Shown: positions 7,729 to 15,139, counted from the first letter of the stretch. The stretch: 18,328 nucleotides of DNA from Rikenella microfusus (GCA_020719105.1 DYQV01000017.1:1-18328), one strand, 5' to 3'. The notes: a model not told the origin generated them from the letters alone. A program made the numbers and translations.

Positions 7729-8157
7729 ATGTTACAGCCTAAAAAAACACAATACCGCCGGATGCAAAAAGGGCGGATGAAAGGAAATGCTCAACGAGGT
7801 AATCAGTTAGCTTTTGGTTCATTTGGAATCAAAGGGCTTGAAGAAGCTTGGATTACCGGTAGGCAAATTGAAGCAGCCCGCCAAGCTGTGACACGTTTTA
7901 TGAAACGTGAAGGACAAATTTGGATTCGGATTTTCCCTGATAAACCTATTACCAAAAAGCCTGCAGAGGTTCGTATGGGTAAAGGAAAGGGTGCACCAGA
8001 AGGTTTTGTGGCTCCAATTACGCCCGGACGCATCATTATTGAAGCTGAAGGTGTAACTTATGAAGTAGCAAAAGAAGCATTGCGCCTAGCGGCTCAGAAA
8101 CTTCCAATCAAAACCAAGTTTGTAGTGAGAAGAGACTTTGTGGAAACTTCAATTTAA
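7729..8157 (+). CDS. rplP: 50S ribosomal protein uL16
   Basis: uL16 is a late-assembly protein contacting the A-site tRNA and the base of the L7/L12 stalk. The 142-aa product begins MLQPKKTQYRRMQKGRMKG. It has the R-FPDKP-TKKPAEVRMGKGKG block, whose Arg is the hydroxylation site of RoxA (YcfD) in E. coli. The C-terminal strand is ALRLAAQKLPIKTKFV. Gap to rpmC is 6 nt. Confidence 0.98.
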   Translation: MLQPKKTQYRRMQKGRMKGNAQRGNQLAFGSFGIKGLEEAWITGRQIEAARQAVTRFMKREGQIWIRIFPDKPITKKPAEVRMGKGKGAPEGFVAPITPGRIIIEAEGVTYEVAKEALRLAAQKLPIKTKFVVRRDFVETSI

Positions 8158-8163
8158 CGAACA

Positions 8164-8364
8164 ATGAAAGCTTCAGAAATAAGAGAATTGTCAACGCCTG
8201 AAATTATTGAGCGGATTGATGAAAACAAGAAAGTGTTAACCCGTTTGCGGTTAAATCATGCAGTATCTCCTTTAGATAATCCAAATAAAATCATGGAATC
8301 GAAAAAGAGCATTGCCCGATTAAAAACAGAGCTTAGGGTAAGACAAATTAACGAGAACAAATAA
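8164..8364 (+). CDS. rpmC: 50S ribosomal protein uL29
   Basis: uL29 is a small two-helix protein beside uL23 at the tunnel exit. The 66-aa product has the MKASEIRELS start and a second helix with the IARLKTELRVRQ pattern typical of the family. It is 6 nt after rplP, in the standard rplP-rpmC-rpsQ order. Confidence 0.96.
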   Translation: MKASEIRELSTPEIIERIDENKKVLTRLRLNHAVSPLDNPNKIMESKKSIARLKTELRVRQINENK

Positions 8365-8372
8365 TTTTGGCG

Positions 8373-8633
8373 ATGGAAAATACAAGAAATCTGAGAAAAG
8401 AAAGGGTAGGAGTAGTTGTTAGCAATAAAATGGACAAATCGATAGTTGTTGCTATTGCTCGTAAGGTAAAACACCCGATTTACGGAAAATTCGTCAATAA
8501 GACTACTAATTTGCATGCACACGATGAAGAAAATACATGCAATATTGGTGATACTGTAAGGGTTATGGAAACAAGACCACTCAGTAAAACAAAAAGTTGG
8601 AGATTAGTTGAAATTATCGAAAGAGTTAAGTAG
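8373..8633 (+). CDS. rpsQ: 30S ribosomal protein uS17
   Basis: uS17 is a primary 16S rRNA binding protein with an OB fold. I chose the ATG at 8373, giving 86 aa that start MENTRNLRKERVGVVVSNKMDKSI. A longer reading would need a TTG at 8367 only 2 nt after the rpmC stop and would add two residues; the phylum's proteins normally start ME-x-RNLRKER. Core motifs are VVSNKMDKSIVV, KHPIYGKFV, AHDE and CNIGDTVR-METRPLSKTKSWRLVEI. It ends the S10 block; rplN starts 2 nt later. Confidence 0.96.
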   Translation: MENTRNLRKERVGVVVSNKMDKSIVVAIARKVKHPIYGKFVNKTTNLHAHDEENTCNIGDTVRVMETRPLSKTKSWRLVEIIERVK

Positions 8634-8635
8634 CC

Positions 8636-9001
8636 ATGATACAATCAGAAAGCAGATTAACCGTAGCTGACAACAGTGGTGCAAAAACATGTTTGTGCAT
8701 CAATGTATTAGGTGGTTCGAAAAAACGTTATGCCACCATTGGCGACAAGATTGTTGTTACGGTGAAAAGTGCCATCCCAGGGGGAGAAATGAAAAAAGGT
8801 ACTGTGAGCAGAGCGGTTGTTGTTCGCACTAAAAAGGAAATACGTAGAAATGACGGTTCCTATATTCGGTTCGACGACAACGCATGTGTTTTATTGAACA
8901 ATGCCGGGGAAATACGTGGAACCCGTATTTTTGGACCAGTGGCCCGTGAATTGCGCGATAGTTATATGAAAATCGTTTCACTGGCACCTGAAGTATTATA
9001 A
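8636..9001 (+). CDS. rplN: 50S ribosomal protein uL14
   Basis: uL14 is at the subunit interface (bridges B5/B8) and is the docking site for the silencing factor RsfS. The 121-aa product starts MIQSESRLTVADNSGAK. It contains VVTVKSAIPGGEMKKGTV, VRTKKEIRRNDGSYIRFDDNACVLLN and GTRIFGPVARELR, all strongly conserved. It opens the spc block with only a 2-nt gap from rpsQ and no visible promoter, so the two blocks are one transcription unit. Confidence 0.98.
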   Translation: MIQSESRLTVADNSGAKTCLCINVLGGSKKRYATIGDKIVVTVKSAIPGGEMKKGTVSRAVVVRTKKEIRRNDGSYIRFDDNACVLLNNAGEIRGTRIFGPVARELRDSYMKIVSLAPEVL

Positions 9002-9021
9002 TCAGTAAACACTATCAAGAC

Positions 9022-9345
9022 ATGCGTAAAAAATTGCATATTAAAAAAGGAGATGCCGTGGTGGTTATATCAGGGGAAAATAAAGGACAAAAAGGAAAAG
9101 TTCTTGAAGTTTTTTCTGAAAAACAACGCGCTATCGTAGAAGGGGTAAATTTGGTATCAAAACATACCAAGCCAAATGCTACAAGTCCACAAGGTGGAAT
9201 AGTTAAGCAAGAAGCCCCCATTCACATTTCAAATTTATTGAATGTGGATCCTTCTTCAGGTAAACCTACCCGTGTTGGAAGAAGGTTGAATGATAAAGGT
9301 AAATTAGTTAGGTATTCAAAAAAATCGGGAGAGGAGATTAAGTAA
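9022..9345 (+). CDS. rplX: 50S ribosomal protein uL24
   Basis: uL24 initiates large-subunit assembly. The 107-aa product opens with a KOW motif (IKKGDAVVVISGENKGQKGKVLEV). It continues with VEGVNLVSKHTKP, PQGGIVKQEAPIHISN and a C-terminal RVGRRL segment. Its stop overlaps the rplE start by 1 nt (TAATG at 9343-9347). Confidence 0.97.
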   Translation: MRKKLHIKKGDAVVVISGENKGQKGKVLEVFSEKQRAIVEGVNLVSKHTKPNATSPQGGIVKQEAPIHISNLLNVDPSSGKPTRVGRRLNDKGKLVRYSKKSGEEIK

Positions 9346-9902
9346 TGGAATACAAACCAAGTCTTAGGACCAAATACGAGAATGAAATCATTCCCGCTTT
9401 AATTAAAGAATTTAGTTACACAACTCCGATGCAAGTTCCAAAACTGGAAAAAATTGTTATCAATCAGGGAGTTGGTAAGGCAACAGCCGATAAAAAGCTT
9501 ATTGATGTGGCTGTTGATGAACTTACAACAATAACTGGGCAAAAACCTTTGAAAACTCTTTCTAAAAAGGATATTTCAAACTTCAAGTTAAGGAAAAAAA
9601 TGCCAATTGGTGTGAAAGTTACCTTACGGAGAGAGCGGATGTATGAGTTCCTCGAGAGATTAGTAGTTGTAGCTTTACCCCGGATAAGGGATTTTAAAGG
9701 TATCAATAACAAATTCGATGGACGAGGAAATTACACCTTAGGTGTTACCGAGCAAATAATTTTCCCAGAAATAGATATTGATAAAATCAATACTATTTTA
9801 GGTATGGATGTTACTTTTGTAACTTCAGCTAAAACCGATGAAGAAGGTTATGCTTTGCTCAGAGAATTTGGTTTACCTTTTAGAAATCTTAAAAAGAACT
9901 AA
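9345..9902 (+). CDS. rplE: 50S ribosomal protein uL5
   Basis: uL5 binds 5S rRNA and contacts uS13 and the P-site tRNA in the central protuberance. The 185-aa product has P-L-KIVINQGVGKA, TGQKPLKT-KK-ISNFKLRKKMPIGVKVTLRRERMYEFLERL and an FDGRGNYTLGVTEQIIFPEID block. It starts within the rplX stop (1-nt overlap), and rpsN follows after 3 nt, so coupling is likely on both sides. Confidence 0.98.
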   Translation: MEYKPSLRTKYENEIIPALIKEFSYTTPMQVPKLEKIVINQGVGKATADKKLIDVAVDELTTITGQKPLKTLSKKDISNFKLRKKMPIGVKVTLRRERMYEFLERLVVVALPRIRDFKGINNKFDGRGNYTLGVTEQIIFPEIDIDKINTILGMDVTFVTSAKTDEEGYALLREFGLPFRNLKKN

Positions 9903-9905
9903 GTT

Positions 9906-10175
9906 ATGGCTAAAGAATCAATGAAAGCCCGCGAAGTAAAGCGTTTGAAAATGGTAGAGAAATACGCTGAAAAACGCGCAAAACTGAAAGCTGCCGGAGA
10001 CGCTGAAGGGTTACAAAAACTTCCAAGAAATGCTTCACCTATTCGCATGCACAACAGGTGTAGTTTAACTGGAAGACCAAAGGGATACATGAGGCAATTT
10101 GGCCTTAGCAGGATATCTTTTAGAGAAATGGCCCTTAATGGACTTATACCAGGGGTTAAGAAAGCAAGTTGGTAA
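9906..10175 (+). CDS. rpsN: 30S ribosomal protein uS14, long zinc-free form
   Basis: uS14 completes the 30S head. The 89-aa length and the single Cys (in HNRCSLTGRP) mark the long, zinc-independent type, as opposed to the roughly 61-aa four-Cys form. The C-terminal signature GRPKGYMRQFGLSRISFREMA-NG-IPGV-KASW is complete. Spacing is 3 nt from rplE. Confidence 0.97.
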   Translation: MAKESMKAREVKRLKMVEKYAEKRAKLKAAGDAEGLQKLPRNASPIRMHNRCSLTGRPKGYMRQFGLSRISFREMALNGLIPGVKKASW

Positions 10176-10193
10176 TATTTAAAGAGTAAGAAA

Positions 10194-10589
10194 ATGACAG
10201 ATCCAATTGCAGATTTTTTGACTAGAATTCGCAACGCCCAGATGGCAAAGCATAAAGTGGTAGAGATACCTTCTTCAAATATTAAGAAAAGTATGACTAA
10301 GATTCTTTTCGATCAAGGTTATATATTGAATTATAAGTTTGAGGAAAATTCTATTCAAGGTACAATTAAAATTGCATTAAAATACAACGGCGATACGAAA
10401 CAGCCAGTTATTAAAAAATTGCAGCGTGTTAGCTCTCCTGGGTTACGGATTTATAAAAATGCCGATGACCTTCCAAGAATCTTAAACGGATTAGGTGTTG
10501 CTATTGTTTCTACTTCACATGGCGTGTTAAGCGATAAAGAAGCCCGCGCCAAAAATGTGGGTGGAGAAGTATTGTGTTATGTTTATTAA
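10194..10589 (+). CDS. rpsH: 30S ribosomal protein uS8
   Basis: uS8 binds the central domain of 16S rRNA. In E. coli it represses spc translation at an rRNA-mimic site near rplE, which I cannot identify here. The 131-aa product has TDPIADFLTRIRNAQ, VEIPSSN-KK-M-KIL, the RVSSPGLRIY segment and the C-terminal GLGVAIVSTSHGVLSDKEAR-KNVGGEVLCYVY. Confidence 0.98.
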   Translation: MTDPIADFLTRIRNAQMAKHKVVEIPSSNIKKSMTKILFDQGYILNYKFEENSIQGTIKIALKYNGDTKQPVIKKLQRVSSPGLRIYKNADDLPRILNGLGVAIVSTSHGVLSDKEARAKNVGGEVLCYVY

Positions 10590-10601
10590 AAAAAAGTAAA
10601 A

Positions 10602-11156
10602 ATGTCACGAATAGGAAAATTACCTGTAGCTATACCAAAAGGAGTAACAGTTACTGTTGATGCTGCTAATATGGTAGTAGTAAAAGGGCCTAAAGGACAA
10701 CTGCAACAGCAGGTTAATCCAGAGATTAAAGTGAATGTTGAAGGGGAAGAATTAGTTTTAGTTCGTCCTTCTGATTCAATTGATCACAAATCAATGCACG
10801 GATTATACCGTTCCTTGTTGAAAAACATGATTGTAGGTGTTTCTGATGGTTATACCATTATAATGGAGTTTGTTGGTGTGGGTTATAGGGCTGAGGCCAA
10901 GGGTCAAATGCTTGAAATGAGCTTAGGATATTCTCACAGCATCATTTTTGAATTACCTGGTGAAATTAAAGTGGAAGCTCTTACTGATAGACGCGCTAAC
11001 CCTAAGGTTACATTAACAAGTTGTGATAAACAACTGATAGGACAAATAGCTGCTAAAATTAGAGCTTTCAGGAAACCAGAGCCTTATAAAGGTAAAGGTA
11101 TTAAGTTTGAAGGAGAAGTATTACGAAGAAAAGCTGGTAAATCAGCAGGTAAATAA
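10602..11156 (+). CDS. rplF: 50S ribosomal protein uL6
   Basis: uL6 sits near the sarcin-ricin loop and factor-binding site. The 184-aa product contains the two tandem L6 folds. The start is MSRIGKLPVAIPKGV; the centre has FVGVGYRAEAKGQMLEMSLGYSH. The C-terminal IRAFRKPEPYKGKGIKF-GE--RRKAGK signature binds rRNA. Length is normal. Confidence 0.98.
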   Translation: MSRIGKLPVAIPKGVTVTVDAANMVVVKGPKGQLQQQVNPEIKVNVEGEELVLVRPSDSIDHKSMHGLYRSLLKNMIVGVSDGYTIIMEFVGVGYRAEAKGQMLEMSLGYSHSIIFELPGEIKVEALTDRRANPKVTLTSCDKQLIGQIAAKIRAFRKPEPYKGKGIKFEGEVLRRKAGKSAGK

Positions 11157-11175
11157 CATTTAAAAAGGTTTAATT

Positions 11176-11532
11176 ATGGCTCACGATAAAAAAATCAGAC
11201 GTCAGAAGATTAAAGAGAGCATACGTTCCCGTGTTAGTGGAACTGCTGATATGCCTCGTTTGAGTGTTTTCCGGAGCAACAAACAGATATCGGTTCAATT
11301 GATTGATGATGTTGCAGGAGTTACCCTTGCTTCAGCTACTTCTTTAGAAAAGAGCATTGCTGAATTCAAAGGAAATAAAACTCAAAAAGCAGATAAAGTA
11401 GGTGAATTAATTGCCAAGGTAGCAATTGAGAAAAATATTAACAGCGTGGTCTTCGACCGCAATGGTTTCTTATATCATGGTAGAGTTAAAACTCTGGCTG
11501 AGGCTGCCAGAAAAGGAGGACTTAAATTTTAG
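11176..11532 (+). CDS. rplR: 50S ribosomal protein uL18
   Basis: uL18 binds 5S rRNA together with uL5. The 118-aa product has a basic N-terminal arm (residues 1-20) and the PRLSVFRSNKQISVQLIDD core. It ends with VVFDRNGFLYHGRVKTLAEAARKGGLKF, the canonical C-terminus. rpsE begins 5 nt later. Confidence 0.98.
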   Translation: MAHDKKIRRQKIKESIRSRVSGTADMPRLSVFRSNKQISVQLIDDVAGVTLASATSLEKSIAEFKGNKTQKADKVGELIAKVAIEKNINSVVFDRNGFLYHGRVKTLAEAARKGGLKF

Positions 11533-11537
11533 AAGTT

Positions 11538-12050
11538 ATGTCAAGCATCAGAAAAATTAAAACAACAGACTTAGAGTTAAAAGACCGTTTGGTTGCAATT
11601 AACCGTGTTACTAAAGTAACAAAAGGGGGTCGTACTTTCAGCTTCTCAGCCATTGTGGTAGTAGGAAACGATAATGGAATTGTTGGTTATGGATTAGGAA
11701 AAGCCAGCGAGGTTACTACTGCAATTAGCAAAGGCATCGAAGATGCAAAGAAAAACCTGATAAAAGTTCCAGTAATTAATGGAACTATTCCTCACCAACA
11801 AATAGCACAATTTGGTGGAGCTGATGTTTTCATTGCTCCTGCCTCACATGGTACTGGCGTTAAGGCTGGAGGTGCTATGAGGGCGGTTCTTGAAAGTGTT
11901 GGTGTAAAAGATTGTCTGGCTAAATCTAAAGGTTCTTCAAACCCTCATAACGTTGTAAAAGCTACCATAGCTGCTTTATTGCAACTACGGGATGCATATA
12001 GTGTAGCCAATGAAAGAGGAGTTTCTTTGGAAAAAGTATTTAAAGGATAA
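11538..12050 (+). CDS. rpsE: 30S ribosomal protein uS5
   Basis: uS5 lies at the mRNA entrance and affects decoding accuracy. The 170-aa product has the N-terminal dsRBD-like domain with INRVTKVTKGGRTFSFSAIVVVGN and GYGLGKASEV. The C-terminal domain has GADVFIAPASHGTGVKAGGAMRAVLE and KSKGSSNPHNVVKAT. No internal break is seen, and rpmD follows after 13 nt. Confidence 0.98.
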   Translation: MSSIRKIKTTDLELKDRLVAINRVTKVTKGGRTFSFSAIVVVGNDNGIVGYGLGKASEVTTAISKGIEDAKKNLIKVPVINGTIPHQQIAQFGGADVFIAPASHGTGVKAGGAMRAVLESVGVKDCLAKSKGSSNPHNVVKATIAALLQLRDAYSVANERGVSLEKVFKG

Positions 12051-12063
12051 AATAAGTTACGAC

Positions 12064-12246
12064 ATGGCAAAATATCGCATTAAGCAGATAAAAAGCAAAA
12101 TTGGCAGTACCCAACGCCAAAAAGCAACTCTTGAAGCATTAGGTTTTCACAGAATGCATGAAACATTGGAGAAAGAGGGTACTCCTGAAATTTTGGGTAT
12201 GATAAATAAAGTTAAACACTTAATTTCTTTGGAAGAGATTAAATAA
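12064..12246 (+). CDS. rpmD: 50S ribosomal protein uL30
   Basis: uL30 is a small large-subunit protein. The ATG at 12064 gives the expected 60 aa, MAKYRIKQIKSKIGSTQRQK followed by TLEALGFHRM and a short C-terminal helix. The frame is open upstream to an ATG at 12010, but those 18 extra codons overlap the 3' end of rpsE and look unlike any uL30 N-terminus, so the shorter start is preferred. Confidence 0.96.
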   Translation: MAKYRIKQIKSKIGSTQRQKATLEALGFHRMHETLEKEGTPEILGMINKVKHLISLEEIK

Positions 12247-12257
12247 TAGTTGATGAT

Positions 12258-12704
12258 ATGGATTTAAGTACATTGAAACCAGCTGGAGGTTCCGTTCATT
12301 CAAGCAAAAGGATTGGTAGAGGACAAGGTTCAGGTCATGGAGGCACGTCAACACGTGGTCATAAAGGAGCTAAATCAAGGTCAGGTTATTCCAGGAAAGT
12401 TGGTTTTGAAGGAGGACAGATGCCCTTGCAGCGTAGAGTTCCAAAATTCGGTTTCACAAATATTAACCGTAAAGAATTTAAGGCTATCAATATTGGCGAC
12501 ATCCAGAAATTGGCTGATGCCAAAGGTTTAACAACCATTGAAGTTCATCATTTGTATGAGAGTGGTTTGTGTTCAAAAAATGATAGAGTTAAAATTCTTG
12601 GAAACGGAAAAATAACCTTAAAGCTTGAAATTAAAGCTCATGCTTTTTCAAAATCAGCTGTTGAAGCTATTGAAAAGCTCCAAGGTACAGTAGTAACTTT
12701 GTAA
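12258..12704 (+). CDS. rplO: 50S ribosomal protein uL15
   Basis: uL15 organises 23S rRNA through a long basic N-terminal extension. The 148-aa product has the Gly/Arg-rich GRGQGSGHGGTSTRGHKGAKSR segment, then GFEGGQMPLQRRVPKFGF. A C-terminal domain follows with the pattern KILGNG-ITLKLEIKAHAFSKSA-EAIEK. Gap to secY is 10 nt. Confidence 0.98.
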   Translation: MDLSTLKPAGGSVHSSKRIGRGQGSGHGGTSTRGHKGAKSRSGYSRKVGFEGGQMPLQRRVPKFGFTNINRKEFKAINIGDIQKLADAKGLTTIEVHHLYESGLCSKNDRVKILGNGKITLKLEIKAHAFSKSAVEAIEKLQGTVVTL

Positions 12705-12714
12705 TTCTAAATGA

Positions 12715-14046
12715 ATGAAGCGATTTATTGAAACCTTAAAGAATATTTGGAAGATTGAAGATTTAAAAGCCCGAATTTTAACAACATTGGGGCTTATTCT
12801 TGTTTACCGTTTAGGAACTAAAGTGGTTCTTCCAGGCATTGATCCATCACAATTGGCGGCCTTAAAAGACCAAACTGCAGGTGGTGTACTTGGGTTGTTG
12901 GATATGTTTTCAGGAGGGGCTTTTTCGAATGCATCAATTTTTGCATTGGGTATTATGCCTTACATTTCAGCGTCTATTGTAATTCAGCTTCTTGGCATGG
13001 CAGTTCCTTATTTTCAGAGGCTGCAGCGTGAAGGAGAAAGCGGCCGTCGTAAAGTAAATCAGATAACCCGTTATTTGACGGTTATTATTCTGCTTTTACA
13101 AGGTCCTAGTTATTTGGCCAATCTTCATGCACAATTACCTGCATCCGCTTTTGTTTTATCAGGAGCCTTTTTTACCATATCTTCGGTTTTAATTCTAGCT
13201 GCAGGAACTATGTTTGTTATGTGGTTGGGTGAAAAAATTACAGATAAAGGTATAGGTAATGGTATTTCATTAATCATTATGATTGGTATTATAGCCCGTC
13301 TTCCGTCTTCGATGTGGGTAGAATTTATTTCCCGCGTAAATCAACAAGGTGGAGGATTGGTGGTATTTTTAGTTGAAATGATAGCATTGGCTGGAGTTGT
13401 TACTTTGGTTATATTATTGATTCAAGGTACTCGAAAAATTCCAGTTCAGTATGCCAAACGAATTGTTGGAAATAAACAATACGGTGGGGTTCGTCAGTAC
13501 ATTCCACTAAAAGTAAATGCATCAGGAGTTATGCCTATCATTTTTGCTCAAGCTATTATGTTTTTACCTATTGTTTTAGTGGGATTTTCCAGTAGCGATT
13601 CAGCAACAGGTATTGCAGCGAGTTTATCTGATCATACCGGGTTTTTGTATAATTTGATTACTGCATTATTAATTATTCTGTTTACCTATTTTTATACAGC
13701 TATCATTATAAATCCAACACAGATGGCTGAGGATATGAAGAAAAACGGTGGATTTATACCTGGCGTTAAGCCTGGTAGAAAAACTATTGAATTTCTTGAC
13801 TCCGTAATGTCAAAAATTACTTTGCCAGGTTCCATATTTCTTGCATTTGTTGCGATTATGCCCGCATTTGCAATGATTGCCGGAGTTGACACTAATTTTG
13901 CTTATTTTTATGGTGGCACTTCACTTTTAATTTTGGTTGGGGTTGTTTTAGATACCCTGCAGCAAATTGAGAGTCACTTATTAATGAGACATTACGATGG
14001 ATTGATGAAGAGCGGCCGGATTAAAGGTGGCCGAAATGTAATCTAA
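12715..14046 (+). CDS. secY: Protein translocase channel subunit SecY
   Basis: SecY forms the inner-membrane channel for Sec-dependent export and membrane insertion, with SecE and SecG. The 443-aa length fits. About ten hydrophobic segments are visible, starting with ILTTLGLILVYRLGTKV. The plug region (GLLDMFSGGAFSNASIFALGIMPYISASIV), GIGNGISLIIM and the cytosolic MKKNGGFIPGVKPGRKT loop are conserved. The loop position of the functionally important E. coli Arg357 is a Lys here, a conservative change. The C-tail ends LMKSGRIKGGRNVI. An out-of-frame ATG 4 nt upstream (12711) opens only a 6-codon reading that overlaps the start. It is the last gene before the 738-nt break. Confidence 0.98.
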   Translation: MKRFIETLKNIWKIEDLKARILTTLGLILVYRLGTKVVLPGIDPSQLAALKDQTAGGVLGLLDMFSGGAFSNASIFALGIMPYISASIVIQLLGMAVPYFQRLQREGESGRRKVNQITRYLTVIILLLQGPSYLANLHAQLPASAFVLSGAFFTISSVLILAAGTMFVMWLGEKITDKGIGNGISLIIMIGIIARLPSSMWVEFISRVNQQGGGLVVFLVEMIALAGVVTLVILLIQGTRKIPVQYAKRIVGNKQYGGVRQYIPLKVNASGVMPIIFAQAIMFLPIVLVGFSSSDSATGIAASLSDHTGFLYNLITALLIILFTYFYTAIIINPTQMAEDMKKNGGFIPGVKPGRKTIEFLDSVMSKITLPGSIFLAFVAIMPAFAMIAGVDTNFAYFYGGTSLLILVGVVLDTLQQIESHLLMRHYDGLMKSGRIKGGRNVI

Positions 14047-14070
14047 TCCGAATTTTAAGTTACGTTCTTT

Positions 14071-14768
14071 GATGTTATTTTTAAGTCAACCGATGAAATG
14101 TATCGGATTAATGAAAGTTTTTATTTGTTTAGTAGCTAATTAATACGGTTTTAAGGTCAAGTTTGTATGAACTTATAAATATTGTTCTTTAATGCCCCTT
14201 TATTTACGTACTATCCGATTCGATCTTTCTTTAATTACATTGATTTCTAATTATAGCTGTTTTTATTGCTAGCAAAACCTTTATGAATTGAGTTGCACAA
14301 TGGTTTTAATTATTTTAATGACAGTTTATAATCAAGCACAAAACATCAATTTCATTTGTGAATTATTTGAGGTAGGTTATTTAAAAAAGAAGTGTATGCT
14401 TTTTTAGATTTATTGAACTCTATCAGAAGTGATTTTTATGTTAGTCCTTAGAAATTTTTATGGGAGAAAAGGTGAAGCAGAATATGACTGGATAATTATT
14501 CAGTTGAATTTTATTAATAAATTTCTGTAGCTTAACACTTATAGACTGAGTTCTCAGTTCTTAAAATTTAAGAATATAGAGTTGTTTAGTTAGAAGAAGA
14601 GAAACACCATTAGAACCTATGGTATATTTCTGAAATCGCCTAATTATTTGGGTAGATGGGGGTTTGACTTTAATAGCAAAAGAAAGGAAACAATCAGTTC
14701 TATTTGATTAAACCTATAAAAGGCATCAAATATATTGAGATTAATCCTTCTTAAGTTAATTGAAAAAA
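14071..14768 (+). pseudogene. map: Decayed methionine aminopeptidase gene (map remnant)
   Basis: The 738 nt from 14047 to 14784 contain no intact gene, but ordered fragments resemble type I methionine aminopeptidase, which removes the N-terminal Met from nascent proteins. Seen: 14074-14127 reads VIFKSTDEMYRINESFYL, like the Map start VILKSPEEIELMRESSLL. 14299-14325 reads NGFNYFNDS, compare NGFYGDS around a metal-ligand Asp. 14366-14377 reads FEVG, compare TF-VGE. 14579-14602 reads ELFS*KKR, compare EVPNYGKR. 14621-14656 reads GIFLKSPNYLGR, compare GMV-IEPMINLG. 14655-14708 reads DGGLTLIAKERKQSVLFD, compare DGWTVVTKDRKPSAHFE. 14722-14751 reads GIKYIEINPS, compare GIKAEILSS. Fragments lie in three frames and are broken by stops (for example TAA at 14137 and 14709). 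Order and spacing fit a gene of about 255 codons with small indels. map is the usual neighbour here. The family comparisons are from memory. Confidence 0.75.
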
Positions 14769-14784
14769 GTTATTAAAAAAATTT

Positions 14785-15003
14785 ATGGCCAAACAGAGTT
14801 CAATAGAACAAGATGGTACCATTATCGAAGCATTAAGCAATGCGATGTTTCGTGTAGAACTTGAAAATGGGCATGTTATTACAGCACATATATCAGGAAA
14901 AATGCGTATGCATTATATAAAAATTCTACCTGGTGATAAAGTGAAAGTTGAGATGTCGCCTTATGATTTAACCAAGGGACGTATATCATTTAGATACAAA
15001 TAA
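14785..15003 (+). CDS. infA: Translation initiation factor IF-1
   Basis: IF-1 binds the 30S A site during initiation and cooperates with IF-2 and IF-3. The 72-aa product is a single OB fold: MAKQSSIEQDGTIIEALSNAMFRVELENGH, then ISGKMRMHYIKILPGDKV-VE-SPYDLTKGRISFRYK, which is essentially the family consensus. It is the first intact gene after the map remnant, and no TAnnTTTG promoter is seen directly upstream. It therefore probably depends on read-through from secY or a non-consensus promoter. rpmJ follows after 14 nt. Confidence 0.98.
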   Translation: MAKQSSIEQDGTIIEALSNAMFRVELENGHVITAHISGKMRMHYIKILPGDKVKVEMSPYDLTKGRISFRYK

Positions 15004-15017
15004 TAGAACTTAAAGAG

Positions 15018-15134
15018 ATGAAAGTAAGAGCATCAATAAAAAAGCGTAGTTCTGATTGTAAAATCGTACGTAGAAAAGGACGTTTGTATGTGATTAACAA
15101 AAAAAATCCAAAATTTAAGCAACGTCAAGGATAA
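15018..15134 (+). CDS. rpmJ: 50S ribosomal protein bL36, zinc-ligand-poor form
   Basis: bL36 is the smallest large-subunit protein and helps organise 23S rRNA near the stalk base. The 38-codon ORF starts MKVRASIKKRSSDCKIVRR and ends NPKFKQRQG, an unmistakable bL36. The usual zinc set C11, C14, C27, H33 is reduced to C14: the others are Ser11, Asn27 and Phe33. It therefore should not bind zinc in the standard way. I recall this pattern as usual in Bacteroidota. It keeps its classic place between infA and rpsM. Confidence 0.96.
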   Translation: MKVRASIKKRSSDCKIVRRKGRLYVINKKNPKFKQRQG

Positions 15135-15139
15135 TTTTA

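Noticed and set aside
8367..8372. TTG start for rpsQ two codons upstream
   Set aside because: The ATG at 8373 gives the usual Bacteroidota uS17 start, and a TTG 2 nt after the rpmC stop is less likely.
12010..12063. Longer uL30 start at 12010 adding 18 residues
   Set aside because: The added residues overlap the rpsE 3' end and do not resemble uL30; the ATG at 12064 gives the standard 60 aa.
14072..14139. Small ORF starting at 14072 in the secY-infA gap
   Set aside because: It reads about 22 residues with no resemblance to a known peptide, while the frame one base earlier reads like the Map N-terminus.
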